This document shows, in pieces, positions 1 to 10,959 of a DNA stretch of 64,000 bases. Origin of the DNA: Diphasiastrum complanatum (lineage: Eukaryota > Streptophyta > Lycopodiopsida > Lycopodiales > Lycopodiaceae); NCBI GenBank assembly GCA_029204225.1, contig CM055106.1:38220036-38284035 (forward strand), in the 5' to 3' direction. Under the pieces are notes generated by a model. That model was given only the letters and a program-made list of their open reading frames with translations. It was not told the DNA's origin and did not search any database. Each line of letters starts with the position of its first letter. Positions within the stretch are counted from its first letter, which is position 1. The position numbers and the translations under genes were made by a program.

Positions 1-9
1 GCTTTAAAG

Positions 10-1492
10 TCAACAAACTTTAAGTATAGAAAGCTTTGATCTAAACTTATCAAACTTTTCTCCAATAAGTGGCTTAGTGAAAATATCAGCTAGTTGTTCT
101 TCTGTGCTACAATGAACAACATGAATTTCACGACTCAACAGTTTCTCACGTATAAAGTGATACTGAATCTCAATGTGTTTAGTTCTCGCATGGAACATTG
201 GATTCTTTGCTATCTGAATGCCACTCTGACTGTCGCTATGTAAAGTCGTGGGATTTTTCTGCTTCATGCCAATTTCTTCCAAGATTTGTCTCAACCATAT
301 AGCTTCCTATGCTGCACTACACATTGCCTTATACTTTGCTTCTGTGGTGGAAAGAGCAATTGTACTTTGCTTCTTACTAGACCAAGAAAAGCAACGACCA
401 CAAAACTGGAATACATACCCTGTGGTGGATCTACAATCATCATAGTCACCTCCCCAATCCGCATCCACATAGCCACACAACTCAGGTAAACCATCATGCT
501 TCCTGTAAATCAAGCCATACTCTGAAGTGCCTTTCACATAACACAAAATGCGTTTAGCTACCTTCCAATGCGTTTTCGTAGGTGCTGTCATAAATTGACT
601 TACAATGCCAACAACATAGCACATATCTGGTCTAGTCGTGGTAAGGTAAATCAAGCTCCCTACTAACTGTCTATATAGCGTAGCATCAAATGACTGTGAC
701 TCATCAAGCTTAGAAAGCTTTTTACATGGTTCAATAGGAGTGTTTACTGGTTTGCAATCCTGCAACCTAAACCTGTGCATCAACTCTTTGACATACTTCA
801 CTTGTGTTAAACCCACTTCATGTCCTTTTTGCCACACTTCTACTCTACGGCAGTAATGCATCAGGCTGAGATCTATCATCTCGAATTGTTCCATGAGGTC
901 TTTCTTGATCATGTCTATCATCTCTTGATTATTTCCTATAATAATCAAGTCATCAACATAAAGAGCAATCAAAGCAACCATACCATCAAAGCATAAGACA
1001 TATAGATTTGGATCAGAATGTGTTCTCACCATCCCCTTTGAACAAAAGTAGGCATCAATCCTGCTATACCATGCACGTGGTACTTGTTTAAGACCATAAA
1101 GCGCTTTCTTCAAGCGACATACTTTATTTTCTTGTCCCTTCGCTACAAAGCCTTCAGGTTGATCCATGAACACTTCTTCTTCTAACTCACCATTTAGAAA
1201 AGCAGATTTTACATCCATCTGATGCAAAGGCCAACCAAAATCTGAAGCTAAAGCAACAAATAGACAATAGAGTATCGCACTTACAAACCGGCACAAAGGT
1301 CTCCTCATAGTCAGTGCCTTTATTTTGTGTGTACCCTTTGATCACCAATCTTGCCTTGTGCTTTGCTATACTTCCATCTGCATGACACTTAGTCCTGTAT
1401 ACCCATTTGCAACCAATGGGTTTCTTGCCAACTGGTGGTTCTACCAAGTCCCATGTGCTATGCTTAGCAATTGACTCCATGTCCTCTCCCAT
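10..1492 (-). pseudogene. copia reverse transcriptase and RNase H (element A)
   Basis: The C-terminal part of the element A polyprotein, lying in three overlapping frames (10-294, 307-1308, 1187-1492). It holds the copia RT start (CKWVYRTK), a DVKSAFLNGELEEEVFMDQPEGF-type segment, the YVDD catalytic box (ALYVDDLIIIGNN) and the RNase H region with DADWGGD and the LADIFTKPL tail. A frameshift lies near 1,190-1,310 and an in-frame TAG at about 305-307 separates the RNase H body from its tail. Copia RT/RNase H copies element RNA into DNA in cytoplasmic particles; this copy cannot make a full product. Confidence 0.93.
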
Positions 1493-2862
1493 GGCCTTGA
1501 CCCAAATGTCATCATCCTTCGCTTCACCATAAGTCGAAGGTTCTTTGCTTTGAATAATGCTAGATACTCTTTTGGTAGTTTCATCTCAGCTAGCATAGAT
1601 CTGGCACTTTCCACAATCGTACAATTCTTGCGCTCAGCTACACCATTGAGAGCAGGAGTATGAGCTTGCGTAAATTGTCTTTTAATCCCACATTGATCAC
1701 AAAGATCATTGAAGTCATTAGACTTGTACTCACCTCCACTATCTGATCTTAGGACTTTGATCTTCCTACCTGTCTGATTTTTGACCAATTCTTTGAAGCT
1801 CTTAAAGTTATCAAATGCATCTGATTTCTTCTTCAAGAAGTAGATCCATGTCTTACGTGACATATCATCAATAAAAGTCATGAAATAGAAGGCTTTACCT
1901 AAGGACATGGTCCTCATAGGCCCGCATAAATCTGTGTGGATTAAATCCAGGATGTTCTTTGCTCTTGCAACACCCCCTTTATTGAACTTCTCTCGATGAT
2001 GCTTCCCATATACACATGATTCACACATCGATTTCAAGTGATCTTCTATGGTTGGCAATCCTCTTACCATCTCCAATTTTCTCATCAAACTGAGGCTTCC
2101 CAAGTTCAAGTGACCAAGCCTCTTATGCCACAACTCAGTTTGCGATGGAATGGACGATACAAGTCCATGTTGTCCCTTAATTGTAGCATTCAGCCTGTAC
2201 AATTTTGTATTGGGCTCTCTTATTCCATCCACAATAACTTTGAACTTTTGGTTCACATCCTTCACAAAGCAACGATCATGGGCGAATTCTACTTTCAACT
2301 TTTGATCAGTAATGACTCCAACAAAAAGTAGATTTTTCTTCAAACCTGGTATGGAAAGTACCTCCCTGATCATCCTGCTTTTGCCATCAGGTAGTTGGAT
2401 TGAATCGGTGCTTATCCCCTTGATCTTGCACACCTCACCATTTGCTTGTGAAACAGATGTTCCATTATCCAACAACTTCAAACTACTGAACCAATTCTTG
2501 TTACCTATCATGTGTCTTATGGCTCCCGAGTCAATATACCATGCTTGATCATCTTGATTAGATGACAATGCAGATATGAAGATGCTAGAGTCTTCAATCT
2601 CACCCTCATCAATAAGGTTACCTGCTTGTTTTGGTTTCTCCTTGTCTTGTTCCGCCAGGAATTTACGACATTCACTCTTCCAATGGCCCTTTTTACCACA
2701 ATGGAAGCACTTGCTTTTCTTCTTAGTTTTACTGGAAGATCCCTCGTCCTCCTGAGACTTGGCAAATTGCTGCTTAGACTTCTTCTTGCCCTTGCCCTTG
2801 CCTTGTTTTTGGCGTGTCGCAAGTGTCTGATCATCAGTATTTTGACGTCTAGCTTTCACCAT
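1441..2862 (-). pseudogene. copia zinc knuckle, protease and integrase (element A)
   Basis: A 473-codon open frame. In order it has a lysine-rich stretch, one zinc knuckle (CFHCGKKGHWKSEC), the aspartic protease region (WYIDSGAIRHM), the pre-integrase HHCC zinc domain (LWHKRLGHLN ... CESCVYGKHH) and the integrase core (DLCGPM, FIDDMSR, RSDSGGEY, GVAERKN). After KLPKEYL the frame runs directly into RT-linker sequence, so the integrase C-terminal half and the GKGYRV-type region are missing. This is an internal deletion relative to element B, which keeps that region. Confidence 0.93.
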
Positions 2863-3134
2863 TTCTAGTCATTGCTCTTCCTGCATCAAGATTCATGTGA
2901 GCTCGTCAAAGGTTGGCAATCTTTCTCTTGATGCTATTCCGCTCACAAACATCTGATAGGGTTCTGCAATGCCACACATCACGTATGCGCTCACCAATAG
3001 AATGCAGTTCATCTCTCATTGTCTTGATTCTGGTCATGTACGTCTGAATGTGCTCTCCTTGCTCCATGCGGGCACTATTCAACTTTGACTTCAGAAACAT
3101 GATTCTTGACGGATTTGACGTCTTGAACTACTCC
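2863..3134 (-). pseudogene. copia gag C-terminal part (element A)
   Basis: The gag stretch includes MFLKSKLNSARMEQGEHI and a MRDELHSIGERI segment, typical of the UBN2/RVT gag domain of plant copia elements. The downstream part towards 2,863 is frameshifted. Its upstream continuation is on the far side of element B at 9,143-9,423. Confidence 0.85.
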
Positions 3135-3139
3135 TTTAG

Positions 3140-3830
3140 TGTGAAAAGTACAGTACTAAGGACCATAAATGGATCTTTGAATGATCCACAAGGTGATTGT
3201 ATGCTTGTTAAACAATCTATCAGAAACTAGTCATCAGAAAACAAGATCTAGTTTAGCAGCTTGATAGGAAACAAGTAGAGACAATCAAAGCATTGATCAA
3301 ATAGTCTAATCCAACTCCACACATGTGGAAATAAGGCTGTAGTACGGCCTGTAGACAGTGTTTACAAAGTTCCAAAGCTGGGTTTCATTGGAAAAATAGA
3401 GTAATCACCATACAATGAGAGGAAACTCGAGTTTCTCCTTGAGGCTCCAAAAAGTTTCTATCTTCTCACTATGGAGAATGGAAATACATAGTAAAACACA
3501 CTTCCTTTGCAAAGTTAGGTGAAAATCCAGTATGTAATAAGGAAGTAGACTCCACTTTCTTACCCTAATGTGAGAACCCTAGCCTAGATCCAAGAGTCAT
3601 GCTTGGTAGGTGCATGGTAGGTACAAATCTCATCATAAATCATGGTCTAGATCCTACAAAGTAGGAATCACTACCAAACAGACACAACCACTCCTCTTGA
3701 CTCGTGGTAACCTACTTTAGGTGTGTATGTACAAGTGGCACTTTGGCCATTCAAGTAACCAACAAACAATATTGACAAAATGTACAATATTCTACATGGC
3801 TAGATTTGCCAATGTAGGCAATTTTTCACA
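3140..3830 (-). repeat. 3' LTR of element B
   Basis: Starts TGTGAAAAGT and ends ATTTTTCACA in window orientation, with a matching copy at 8,452. The sequence CCACACATGTGG at 3,317-3,328 corresponds to CCACACGTGTGG in the other LTR. Confidence 0.95.
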
Positions 3831-4610
3831 CTCCTCAAATCTAGCCTTGGAGATCACAATGCTTTTATCAATAACTCCAATTGAAGATCTAAGCTCAACA
3901 AATGAATCTTTAGGTAAAGGTTTAGTAAACAAATCAGCCAAGCAACTTGATGATGGCACGTGTTGGAGCTTGATCTCTTTAGCTTGCACTTTTTCCCTCA
4001 CGAAATGATGAGCAATTTCGATGTGTTTGCTCCTTGCATGGAATGTAGGATTAGTTGCAAGTGATTGGGCTGATTGGTTGTCACAATAGATGATAGGGAT
4101 CTCCTCCTCCATGACATGAAGCTCCACCAATAGCCTTTTGAGCCACAAGACCTCCTTGCATGTTGATGTCAAGGCCTTGTATTCGGATTCTGTGGAAGAT
4201 AGGGAGATGGTATCTTGCTTTTTGGAAAGCCATGATACTACTCCATCACATAGAAAGGTGGCAAAGGCACTTGTTGATCTTCTATCCACTTTGTCACCTG
4301 CAAAATCCGAGTCACTATAGGCTCTTAAGCCAAGATTAGTTCCTCTATACAAAATACCAAAATTCTTAGTGAATGAAATGTATCTAGGAACTCTTTTGGC
4401 CATCTTCCAATGTGAAACTAGAGGACTTTGCATGAATTGGCTTAACTTTCCAACACTATAACTAAGATCAGGTCTAGTTATAGTGAAATAGATCAAGGAG
4501 CCAGTAAGCTTTCTATATAATGTGATGTCCTCAAAGGATGCTTCATCACAACCAATAGATGCTTTTACATGTTGCTCCATTGGTGTCTCAATGCCTTTAC
4601 AATTCTTCAT
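3792..4610 (-). CDS. copia RT C-terminal end and RNase H (element B)
   Basis: A 272-codon frame with TGSLIYFTITRPDLSYSVG, the RNase H carboxylates in YSDSDFAGD, SSTESEYKAL and YCDNQSAQSL, the HARSKHIEI motif and the tail LADLFTKPL. The stop codon is at 3,792, so the last 13 or so codons run into the 3' LTR (from 3,830). A short gap from the preceding frame marks a stop/frame break near 4,611-4,650. Confidence 0.93.
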   Translation of the reverse strand: MKNCKGIETPMEQHVKASIGCDEASFEDITLYRKLTGSLIYFTITRPDLSYSVGKLSQFMQSPLVSHWKMAKRVPRYISFTKNFGILYRGTNLGLRAYSDSDFAGDKVDRRSTSAFATFLCDGVVSWLSKKQDTISLSSTESEYKALTSTCKEVLWLKRLLVELHVMEEEIPIIYCDNQSAQSLATNPTFHARSKHIEIAHHFVREKVQAKEIKLQHVPSSSCLADLFTKPLPKDSFVELRSSIGVIDKSIVISKARFEECEKLPTLANLAM

Positions 4611-4646
4611 TCCAAATCTATCTAGGATGGATGTAGCATATTTAGA

Positions 4647-6017
4647 TTAACAAATGAAGCGAAAATCACATCCTCTAATAACCTCTATTCCAAGAATGAA
4701 GCTCAATAGGCCGAGATCTACCATCTTAAACTCTTTTGCTAAAGCAATTTTTACATCTCTAATTCCATCTAGATCATTACCACTCAAAGTAATGTCATCT
4801 ACATACAAAACAAGAATAATAATCATGCCATCATGAAAACTTATATACAATGATGGATCATAGGCACTCATTACAAAATTGATGGAAATGAGAAAAGAGT
4901 TTAGCCTAGAGTACCATGCTCTAGGTGCTTGCTTGAGCCCATAAAGGCTCTTCTTCAAAAAACACACCTTTCCTTCATGCTTTGCCTTGATGAAGCCCTC
5001 GGGTTGCCTCATGTAGATCTCTTCCTCCAAATAACCATTGAGGAATGCATTTGTGAAGTCAAGTTGGAATATCTCCCAATTGAAGGTTGTAGCAAGACTA
5101 ATGATCAACCTGATAGTAACAAGCTTAGCCACAGGAGCAAAAGTCTCATCATAGTCAATGCCTTTGGTTTGTAAAAAACCTTTGGCAACAAGCCTAGCTT
5201 TATGCTTGCTTATTGATCCATCTTGATTATACTTCAATCTAAACACCCACTTGCAATCAAGAGGTTTCTTCCCTTGAGGAAGATCCACAAGATCCCAAGT
5301 ATGATTCTCAATAAGAGCATCATACTCTACTTGCATAGCATCCATCCAACTTTTAGACTTACAAGCATCTTCATAGCATGTTGTCTCATCTAACATTGAA
5401 GTAAGAAAGGTGTAAGATGTGAAAGATGATGAACCTTCCCTTTGATCACCTTGACCATCATAGGTGAGCCTCAATGGCTCGAATCTTGCCCTTGTAGATC
5501 TTCTTGGAGTCCTTGGAGTTCTTGGAGTTCTTGCATCTTGAGGTGGATCCTCAAGTTCTTCTTCACTTGGAAACTCCTCCTCCATCCTAGCATGATCCTT
5601 GGCATCAAGATGATTAGTAGAATTATCATCCAAATCACAAGCATGTCCTTCATCAAAAATAACATCCCTACTCACTATCACCTTGCTAGTGATGGGATTG
5701 AAGACTCTATAACCTTTACTATTCTCACCATATCCCACAAAGATGCCTTTGATGGATGTTGCATCATCCTTCCTTCTCTTATCCAAGGATTGGTGTACAT
5801 AGCAAGTGGATCCAAAAACTTTGAGATCTTTGAGATTGGGCTTCTCTCCAAATAGAGCTTCAAATGGTGTGATTCCTCCAATGGCTTGGTTTGGCAATCT
5901 ATTGCACAAATAGTTAGCACAAGTTATTGCTTCACCCCAAAATGGTTTGGATAGAGAAGCATCTAGCCTTAAGGCCTTAGCACACTCACAAAGAGATCTA
6001 TTTCTTCTCTCACTCAC
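4647..6017 (-). CDS. copia integrase C-terminal part and reverse transcriptase (element B)
   Basis: A 456-codon frame. It begins in the integrase core (SERRNRSLCECAKALR), continues through FGSTCYVH and GYGENSKGYRVFNP, an acidic/proline linker with repeated TPRTPRTPRR, and then RT: CKWVFRLK, KARLVAKGFLQTKGIDYDETFAPV, LDFTNAFLNGYLEEEIYMRQ, SLYGLKQAPRAW and the YVDD box (LVLYVDDITLSGND). All RT landmarks are intact. It stops at 4,647 shortly before the remainder of the RT/RNase H. Confidence 0.94.
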   Translation of the reverse strand: MSERRNRSLCECAKALRLDASLSKPFWGEAITCANYLCNRLPNQAIGGITPFEALFGEKPNLKDLKVFGSTCYVHQSLDKRRKDDATSIKGIFVGYGENSKGYRVFNPITSKVIVSRDVIFDEGHACDLDDNSTNHLDAKDHARMEEEFPSEEELEDPPQDARTPRTPRTPRRSTRARFEPLRLTYDGQGDQREGSSSFTSYTFLTSMLDETTCYEDACKSKSWMDAMQVEYDALIENHTWDLVDLPQGKKPLDCKWVFRLKYNQDGSISKHKARLVAKGFLQTKGIDYDETFAPVAKLVTIRLIISLATTFNWEIFQLDFTNAFLNGYLEEEIYMRQPEGFIKAKHEGKVCFLKKSLYGLKQAPRAWYSRLNSFLISINFVMSAYDPSLYISFHDGMIIILVLYVDDITLSGNDLDGIRDVKIALAKEFKMVDLGLLSFILGIEVIRGCDFRFIC

Positions 6018-6570
6018 TCCATTTTGTTGAGGGGTGTATGGACATGAAACTCCCTCTTTATGCCATTAGAAATACAAAAGTCAATCAACTTATTGGAGAC
6101 ATATTCACCTCCATTATCACTCCTTAATACCTTAATCTTGGTACTAAGTTGATTTTCTACCAAAGTCTTGAACTTTACAAAAGAATCAAACACCATTGAT
6201 TTGCTAGACAAGAGGTACATCCAACAAAATCTAGAATAGTCATCAATGAAGATTACATAGTACTTGGCACCACCATTAGACTCATGTGAAAAACTATGAA
6301 CATCCGAATGGATGAGTTCAAGAGGAGAGTTTTATCTTGATGTAGATCTTGAGAAGGGTAGCTTGTGAGCCTTTGAGAGGCTGCATGCTTCACATCTCTT
6401 CCCACACTTTGACAAATGCTTGGGGAGTCCAACTGCAAGCTCCTTTGTAGCCATAGATTCCATGGCTTTGTAGTTGGGGGTGGCCCAACCTTTTGTGCCA
6501 CAGTTCCACCTTTGATAGCTCCACCTTTGCCAAGTTAACACTCTCCACTGCAATATTAGCATCAAGCTTA
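6014..6570 (-). pseudogene. copia integrase N-terminal and core part, frameshifted (element B)
   Basis: Three overlapping frames (6,332-6,565; 6,253-6,501; 6,014-6,220) carry the zinc-domain end (CEACSLSKAHKLPF) and the core segment (VLRSDNGGEYVSNKL). At least two frameshifts break integrase here. This is the main lesion of an otherwise well preserved element. Confidence 0.85.
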
Positions 6571-7820
6571 AATAATCTACCTTGCTTAAAGCCTTTGGCT
6601 ATACATTCATCATTTCTAAGGATGGAACAAACTCCATGCCTAAATTGTACATCTAGGCCATTATCCATTAACTGGCCAACACTAAGCAAATTCTTGGTTA
6701 ACTTAGGAACATAAAGAACATTATCTAGATTTATCATTTTGGATGATCCCACATACAAGGGAATTGTTCCTATTCCACTTATCTTACATTCTTGACTACT
6801 TGCAGTATAGATTGATCTATTTAAGTCATTGTAAGAAAGTAAGGTGGAGAATATGTCCTTTTGATATGTCATCTGGGAACTTGCCCCACTATCAATCCAC
6901 CAAGAATCATTGGTGTTGCTCTTGGATGATGGTGGTTTGTTGGAAACCATCAAGGATGACTCTTCATCCTCCTCTTCCTCCTGATGTGCAATGTTGCTTT
7001 GTTTGCTCTCTTGTGCCTTCTTCTTCTTGAGACATTCTGATGCAAAATGTCCTTTCTTTCCACAGAAAAAACATTTGTACTTGGACTTGTCTTTGAACTT
7101 GCCCTTTGAGCTTGAAGCCTCATCCTCCTCCTTGGTCTCCTTGAAGTGCTTCTTCTTGCCATTGGTCTTCTTCTTGCTTTTGAAAGAGAAATTAGCTTTC
7201 TCATCACCATCCTGCAGAGAAATAGCATTCATTCTTGCATTGGTATGCAACATCCTACACTCTTCAGCTACTAATACACTGTGTAGCTTTTCTATAGTAG
7301 GCAAAGTGTCTTGGATTGCAAGGCTTTGGACCAAATTTGTAAAGCCACTCCCTAGACCATTTAGGACAATCTGAACAAGCTCACTATCTTGAATCTTCTC
7401 TCCAATGGAAGCTAACTCCCTATTAAGAGACTTGATTCTTAGCACATAATCTTGTGCATTCTCATCACTCCTCTTCATGCTTTGTAGAATCTGATTCCTA
7501 AGCATGAGAACCCTCGAAGTGTTACTAGACTCATAGATAGATTTTAAAGATTCCCAAGCCTCTTTAGTACTCTTACATGATGATACTTCCCTTAAAAGAT
7601 CATTGCTTACATTCATCTTAATACAGTGAAGTGCAAGCCTAGACCTCTTCTTGTATCGCACTAATTCCTGTGCACCTAGAGGTTCATCTTCATCATCTAT
7701 TAGAAACTCATAAAGATCCTGGAGCACCATTAGTGACTCCATCCTCACTTTCCAAATAGCATAATTGGTAGAATTTAACCTCTCACTAGCTTCTAGAAGG
7801 TAGGCTCCCACTGATCCCAT
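6390..7820 (-). CDS. copia Gag-protease (element B)
   Basis: A 476-codon frame from MGSVGAYLLE. Gag capsid-like region with NYAIWKVRMESL near the N-terminus and a helical body, a lysine-rich stretch, one zinc knuckle at about residues 248-262 (CFFCGKKGHFASEC), the aspartic protease motif WWIDSGASSQM at about 304-314, and the pre-integrase start LWHKRLGHPQ near 440. The frame is then lost inside the pre-integrase domain. Gag packages element RNA and the protease releases pol products. The start fits the family, because the Y-x-x-W-K motif follows within about 25 residues. Confidence 0.93.
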   Translation of the reverse strand: MGSVGAYLLEASERLNSTNYAIWKVRMESLMVLQDLYEFLIDDEDEPLGAQELVRYKKRSRLALHCIKMNVSNDLLREVSSCKSTKEAWESLKSIYESSNTSRVLMLRNQILQSMKRSDENAQDYVLRIKSLNRELASIGEKIQDSELVQIVLNGLGSGFTNLVQSLAIQDTLPTIEKLHSVLVAEECRMLHTNARMNAISLQDGDEKANFSFKSKKKTNGKKKHFKETKEEDEASSSKGKFKDKSKYKCFFCGKKGHFASECLKKKKAQESKQSNIAHQEEEEDEESSLMVSNKPPSSKSNTNDSWWIDSGASSQMTYQKDIFSTLLSYNDLNRSIYTASSQECKISGIGTIPLYVGSSKMINLDNVLYVPKLTKNLLSVGQLMDNGLDVQFRHGVCSILRNDECIAKGFKQGRLFKLDANIAVESVNLAKVELSKVELWHKRLGHPQLQSHGIYGYKGACSWTPQAFVKVWEEM

Positions 7821-8438
7821 CTTACTAGCAAGATTCTACACACAAGATATAGATTTGTTTGGACCTGAAACTCACAAAGGTTTCTAACTTGCAGTGTTTC
7901 ACTCAAATGTTGACTTCTAATCCAACAGATGGATTTGTAATCACAGTTCTATCACTCCCTCACAAGCTGGAATGAAGATAAGATGAGATGAAAACTACAC
8001 TCAAGCAAATCTTGCCAATCTTGGCTATTCTTGGACAAAAACTGACTCTATCTCTCTCATTCACTTTGATGTACTTTCAAGACCTGGTTTCCACTTTAAG
8101 AAGGTCTGAAATCAGCCTAGATTAATTAGTTTTCATGAAACAAACTCAAAACTAATCAATGGCAAGTGATCTTGGTAGCTTATCCTAGGATTTGCACCAA
8201 AAATTACATCAAACTGACACCATATGAATTTTCTATGATCCAATGAATATGGGTTATTAAATGCTGGTTCAGAGATGCCCACATGTGTGAACAGTACGGA
8301 TTTTGATCCTGAAAAAGTTTGAGATCAAATCCCCTCACCAAAACCTGGATACCAGCTCGCCCTTCCAATACTAGCTTTTTGCACCAAAACCTGCTAAAAC
8401 TAAATTAGATTCAAACATAGATCAATGGCCTTGTACTT

Positions 8439-8451
8439 GGATCTGATACCA
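8439..8451 (-). promoter_or_regulatory. primer binding site, element B
   Basis: The minus strand reads TGGTATCAGATCC directly next to the 5' LTR and matches the 3' end of initiator tRNA-Met for the first ten bases. Confidence 0.88.
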
Positions 8452-9142
8452 TGTGAAAAGTACAGTACTAAGGACCATAAATGGATCTTTGAATGATCCA
8501 CAAGGTGATTGTATGCTTGTTAAACAATCTATCAGAAACTAGTCATCAGAAAACAAGATCTAGTTTAGCAGCTTGATAGGAAACAAGTAGAGACAATCAA
8601 AGCATTGATCAAATAGTCTAATCCAACTCCACACGTGTGGAAATAAGGCTGTAGTACGGCCTGTAGAAAGTCTTTACAAAGTGCCAAAACTGGGTTTCAT
8701 TGGAAAAATAGAGTAATCACCATACAATGAGAGAAAACTCGAGTTTCTCCTTGAGGCTCCAAAAAGTTTCTATCTTCTCACTATGGAGAATGGAAATACA
8801 TAGTAAAACACACTTCCTTTGCAAAGTTAGGTGAAAATCTAGCATGTAATAAGGAAGTAGACTCCACTTTCTTGCCCTAATGTGAAAACCCTAGCCTAGA
8901 TCCAAGAGTCATGCTTGGTAGGTGCATGGTAGGTACAAATCTCATCATAAATCATGGTCTAGATCCTACAAAGTAGGAATCACTACCAAACAGACACAAC
9001 CACTCCTCTTGACTCGTGGTAACCTACTTTAGGTGTGTATGTACAAGCGGCACTTTGGCCATTCAAGTAACCAACAAACAATATTGACAAAATGTACAAT
9101 ATTCTACATGGCTAGATTTGCCAATGTAGGCAATTTTTCACA
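8452..9142 (-). repeat. 5' LTR of element B
   Basis: The same length as the left copy (691 bp), with scattered substitutions only and no indel seen. It is preceded in window order by the primer binding site and followed by the TTTAG duplication. Confidence 0.95.
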
Positions 9143-9423
9143 TTTAGCACATCCCATGCATGTCTAGGTGTAACAGCAGCACAAATGTGGGTAATGATGT
9201 GATCCTTCACTGACAAGTTAATGAAGGTCAAAGCTTTCCTCATCTTTTTGTCGAACACTTTGATATCTGCTTCATTTGGCGGCCTTCTTTCATCACCTGT
9301 GATGACTTCCCACACGTCTTTCTCCATCAGTATGTTTTTTATTTTGAATTTCCACATTGCATAGTTAGAAATCCCGTCCAATTTGCTACTTTCACTCAAA
9401 ATGGACTCTCCCATGTTTGCCAT
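9143..9423 (-). pseudogene. copia gag N-terminal part (element A)
   Basis: Starts at the ATG 9,421-9,423 (MANMGESILS) and reads through KLDGISNYAMWKFKIKNILM, the usual gag opening in which the element sequence is followed by N-Y-x-x-W-K. It ends exactly at the right LTR of element B. Removing element B and one copy of TTTAG joins this frame to the gag sequence at 3,134, apart from one in-frame stop just after the junction, which shows that the two pieces were one gene. Confidence 0.9.
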
Positions 9424-10635
9424 CGCAAAACTGCTTGAAACTTCTGTCGTAGGCTAAAAATAGTATGCCGAGGCCAACAGTGATGTCAGAAGTTGAAAAT
9501 AATGACCTGCATTTTTTCCCTTACTAGGCCACTCGCCGCTTTTCCACCAATTTGAAAGCCAAATCGGCGTCTCCTTCCGAAATGCACTCAGTCGTCAACT
9601 CCCAACAACGTGTCCAGTGGAATGGTGAAATCACTTTTGGCGTACTCTGAACACTTTCTCCACTGCAATCACTTTGTTTTGTTGTATCGTACTTGCAGGT
9701 ACAGTCCGAGTGCCCTTCATTTGGAGGTTATAGCCTTTCATTTGGGTCAAAACGGGAAAAGGACCCAAAAATAGGGACTTTTGAACTGTTTCTTCACCTT
9801 GAAGAAACTTCACTCTTCACTTGTGAAGGGACCCAACTCCAATTTTAGTATGAAAATTTTTAATGAAGTTGAAGGCTAAAATGCACTTCACTTCTTCGAG
9901 GCCCTCTTCAACAACCCTTCAGACTCCATCCAATGGTTGAATCTGATCCAATTGTGGATATCCCTTCTGGGTAGCACAATCTGAGCCGTCCATCTTGTAA
10001 CTCCTCTATCCAACGGATCTGAGCACTTTTGTGCACCAATGGAGAGTCTTATAGACATTGTCCACTTCGAAACGCTATGCTCTGGATTGATTTAAGCACA
10101 ATCTGAGGCCTGGAGTAGGGTCGCCCTACTGATTCCAAGTCTGTAGAGTGTTCACTCAATAAAATCCGTGGAGAAACGGTGATTTTAGCTCAACTTGACA
10201 AAGTGGCTTTTTTTTTCACCTTTTATCGCAAATCAGCTAGGTTAACTGTCTGGAGACAAATCTATAACATAAACCTCAGAATCTCTCCATGGCTGGTTGA
10301 CAATGTGATTAGCTTCCTTCCTGTCCTTACGACATCCAAAACAGTGCACAAACAGCGAAGAAATCACCAGTTATGTATAAAAACCGTAACCCCAAACCCG
10401 GGTTCAATTTTCAGCTAGCTTCAAAATTGTCAAATTTTCACCGAATTTTTCCATGTCTGATGCTATGCACAGACTAATAATCTCTCTACTGAGCTTAGCA
10501 AGCCTCTATAAACTAGAAACCGTGCATCAGTGCTTCTCTTTCCGTCTTCAACCCGCCGTAAACCCCGAACTCTCATAAGACAATTCTCCCGAAGCTCTCT
10601 TCAACGGCGATGTCGTACTATGTACACTCCCTGTA
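9424..10635 (-). other. 5' leader of element A
   Basis: About 1.2 kb between the primer binding site and the gag start. It is unusually long for a copia leader and holds no ORF I recognise. Small frames on both strands (9,631-9,813 minus, 10,179-10,418 plus) have no family features. Confidence 0.55.
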
Positions 10636-10649
10636 CGACTCTGATACCA
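10636..10649 (-). promoter_or_regulatory. primer binding site, element A
   Basis: The minus strand reads TGGTATCAGAGTCG, complementary to the 3' end of plant initiator methionine tRNA (TGGTATCAGAGC) with a late mismatch. It lies next to the LTR, as expected for minus-strand priming. Confidence 0.85.
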
Positions 10650-10923
10650 ACTTAGAATTTGCTTTGCACAGGAACACAGATCATGCTACACAATAACGCG
10701 GACAAAAAACGCTCTCCACAACAAGCTCACATAGCAACTGTATTTCTCAAAATGAAATTACACTGTATATATAGTTGTTCACTCAGGCAACCCATGCATG
10801 ACCCAGGTTGCCGATGGCGGGACGCGTGTCCCGTCGCCTTGCCTCGTGGCGAGGCCAACTGATCCTTATCCACTGATAGGACCCACAGTACAGTAACACA
10901 ATTATTCTACTTTAATTCTAACT
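10650..10923 (-). repeat. 5' LTR of element A (approximate ends)
   Basis: Bounded by inverted TTAGAATT (10,652) and AATTCTAA (10,914-10,921) next to the primer binding site. It includes a TATATATAG stretch. About 270 bp. The partner LTR is outside the window, so the ends rest on the inverted termini only. Confidence 0.6.
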
Positions 10924-10959
10924 CAAAGTTGGTAACCGCCAACTGCCTTTGGGATATTT

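Larger units (their letters stand above)
3140..9142 (-). mobile_element. Ty1/copia LTR retrotransposon B, nearly complete, nested in A
   Basis: A 6.0-kb minus-strand element with two 691-bp LTRs (3,140-3,830 and 8,452-9,142), a primer binding site beside the right LTR, a purine tract beside the left LTR, and gag, protease, integrase, RT and RNase H in copia order. It is flanked by perfect 5-bp duplications TTTAG at 3,135-3,139 and 9,143-9,147. By eye the LTRs differ at about a dozen positions, so the insertion is fairly recent and younger than element A. The coding frame is broken in integrase, so this copy is not autonomous. Confidence 0.96.
1..10923 (-). mobile_element. Ty1/copia LTR retrotransposon A (outer element, left end outside window)
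   Basis: A minus-strand copia element. Reading from high to low coordinates it has a 5' LTR (about 10,650-10,923), a primer binding site, a long leader, gag (start codon 9,421-9,423), zinc knuckle, protease, integrase, reverse transcriptase and RNase H, in the copia order. The window starts just past the RNase H stop, so the 3' LTR is missing. Element B (3,140-9,142) interrupts gag. The pol region has frame breaks, an in-frame TAG near 305 and a deletion between integrase and RT, so this copy is inactive. The pol arrangement is seen directly; the LTR end coordinates are approximate because the terminal TG/CA bases are not clear. Confidence 0.9.

Noticed and set aside
5442-5855. Plus-strand ORF of 137 codons
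   Set aside because: Antisense shadow of the element B integrase/RT frame.
9631-9813. Small minus ORF in the element A leader as an extra gene
   Set aside because: Short, with no motif, and lies in the untranslated leader.
10650-10923. Exact LTR ends for element A
   Set aside because: Terminal TG/CA are not clear and the partner LTR is outside the window, so the coordinates are given as approximate.
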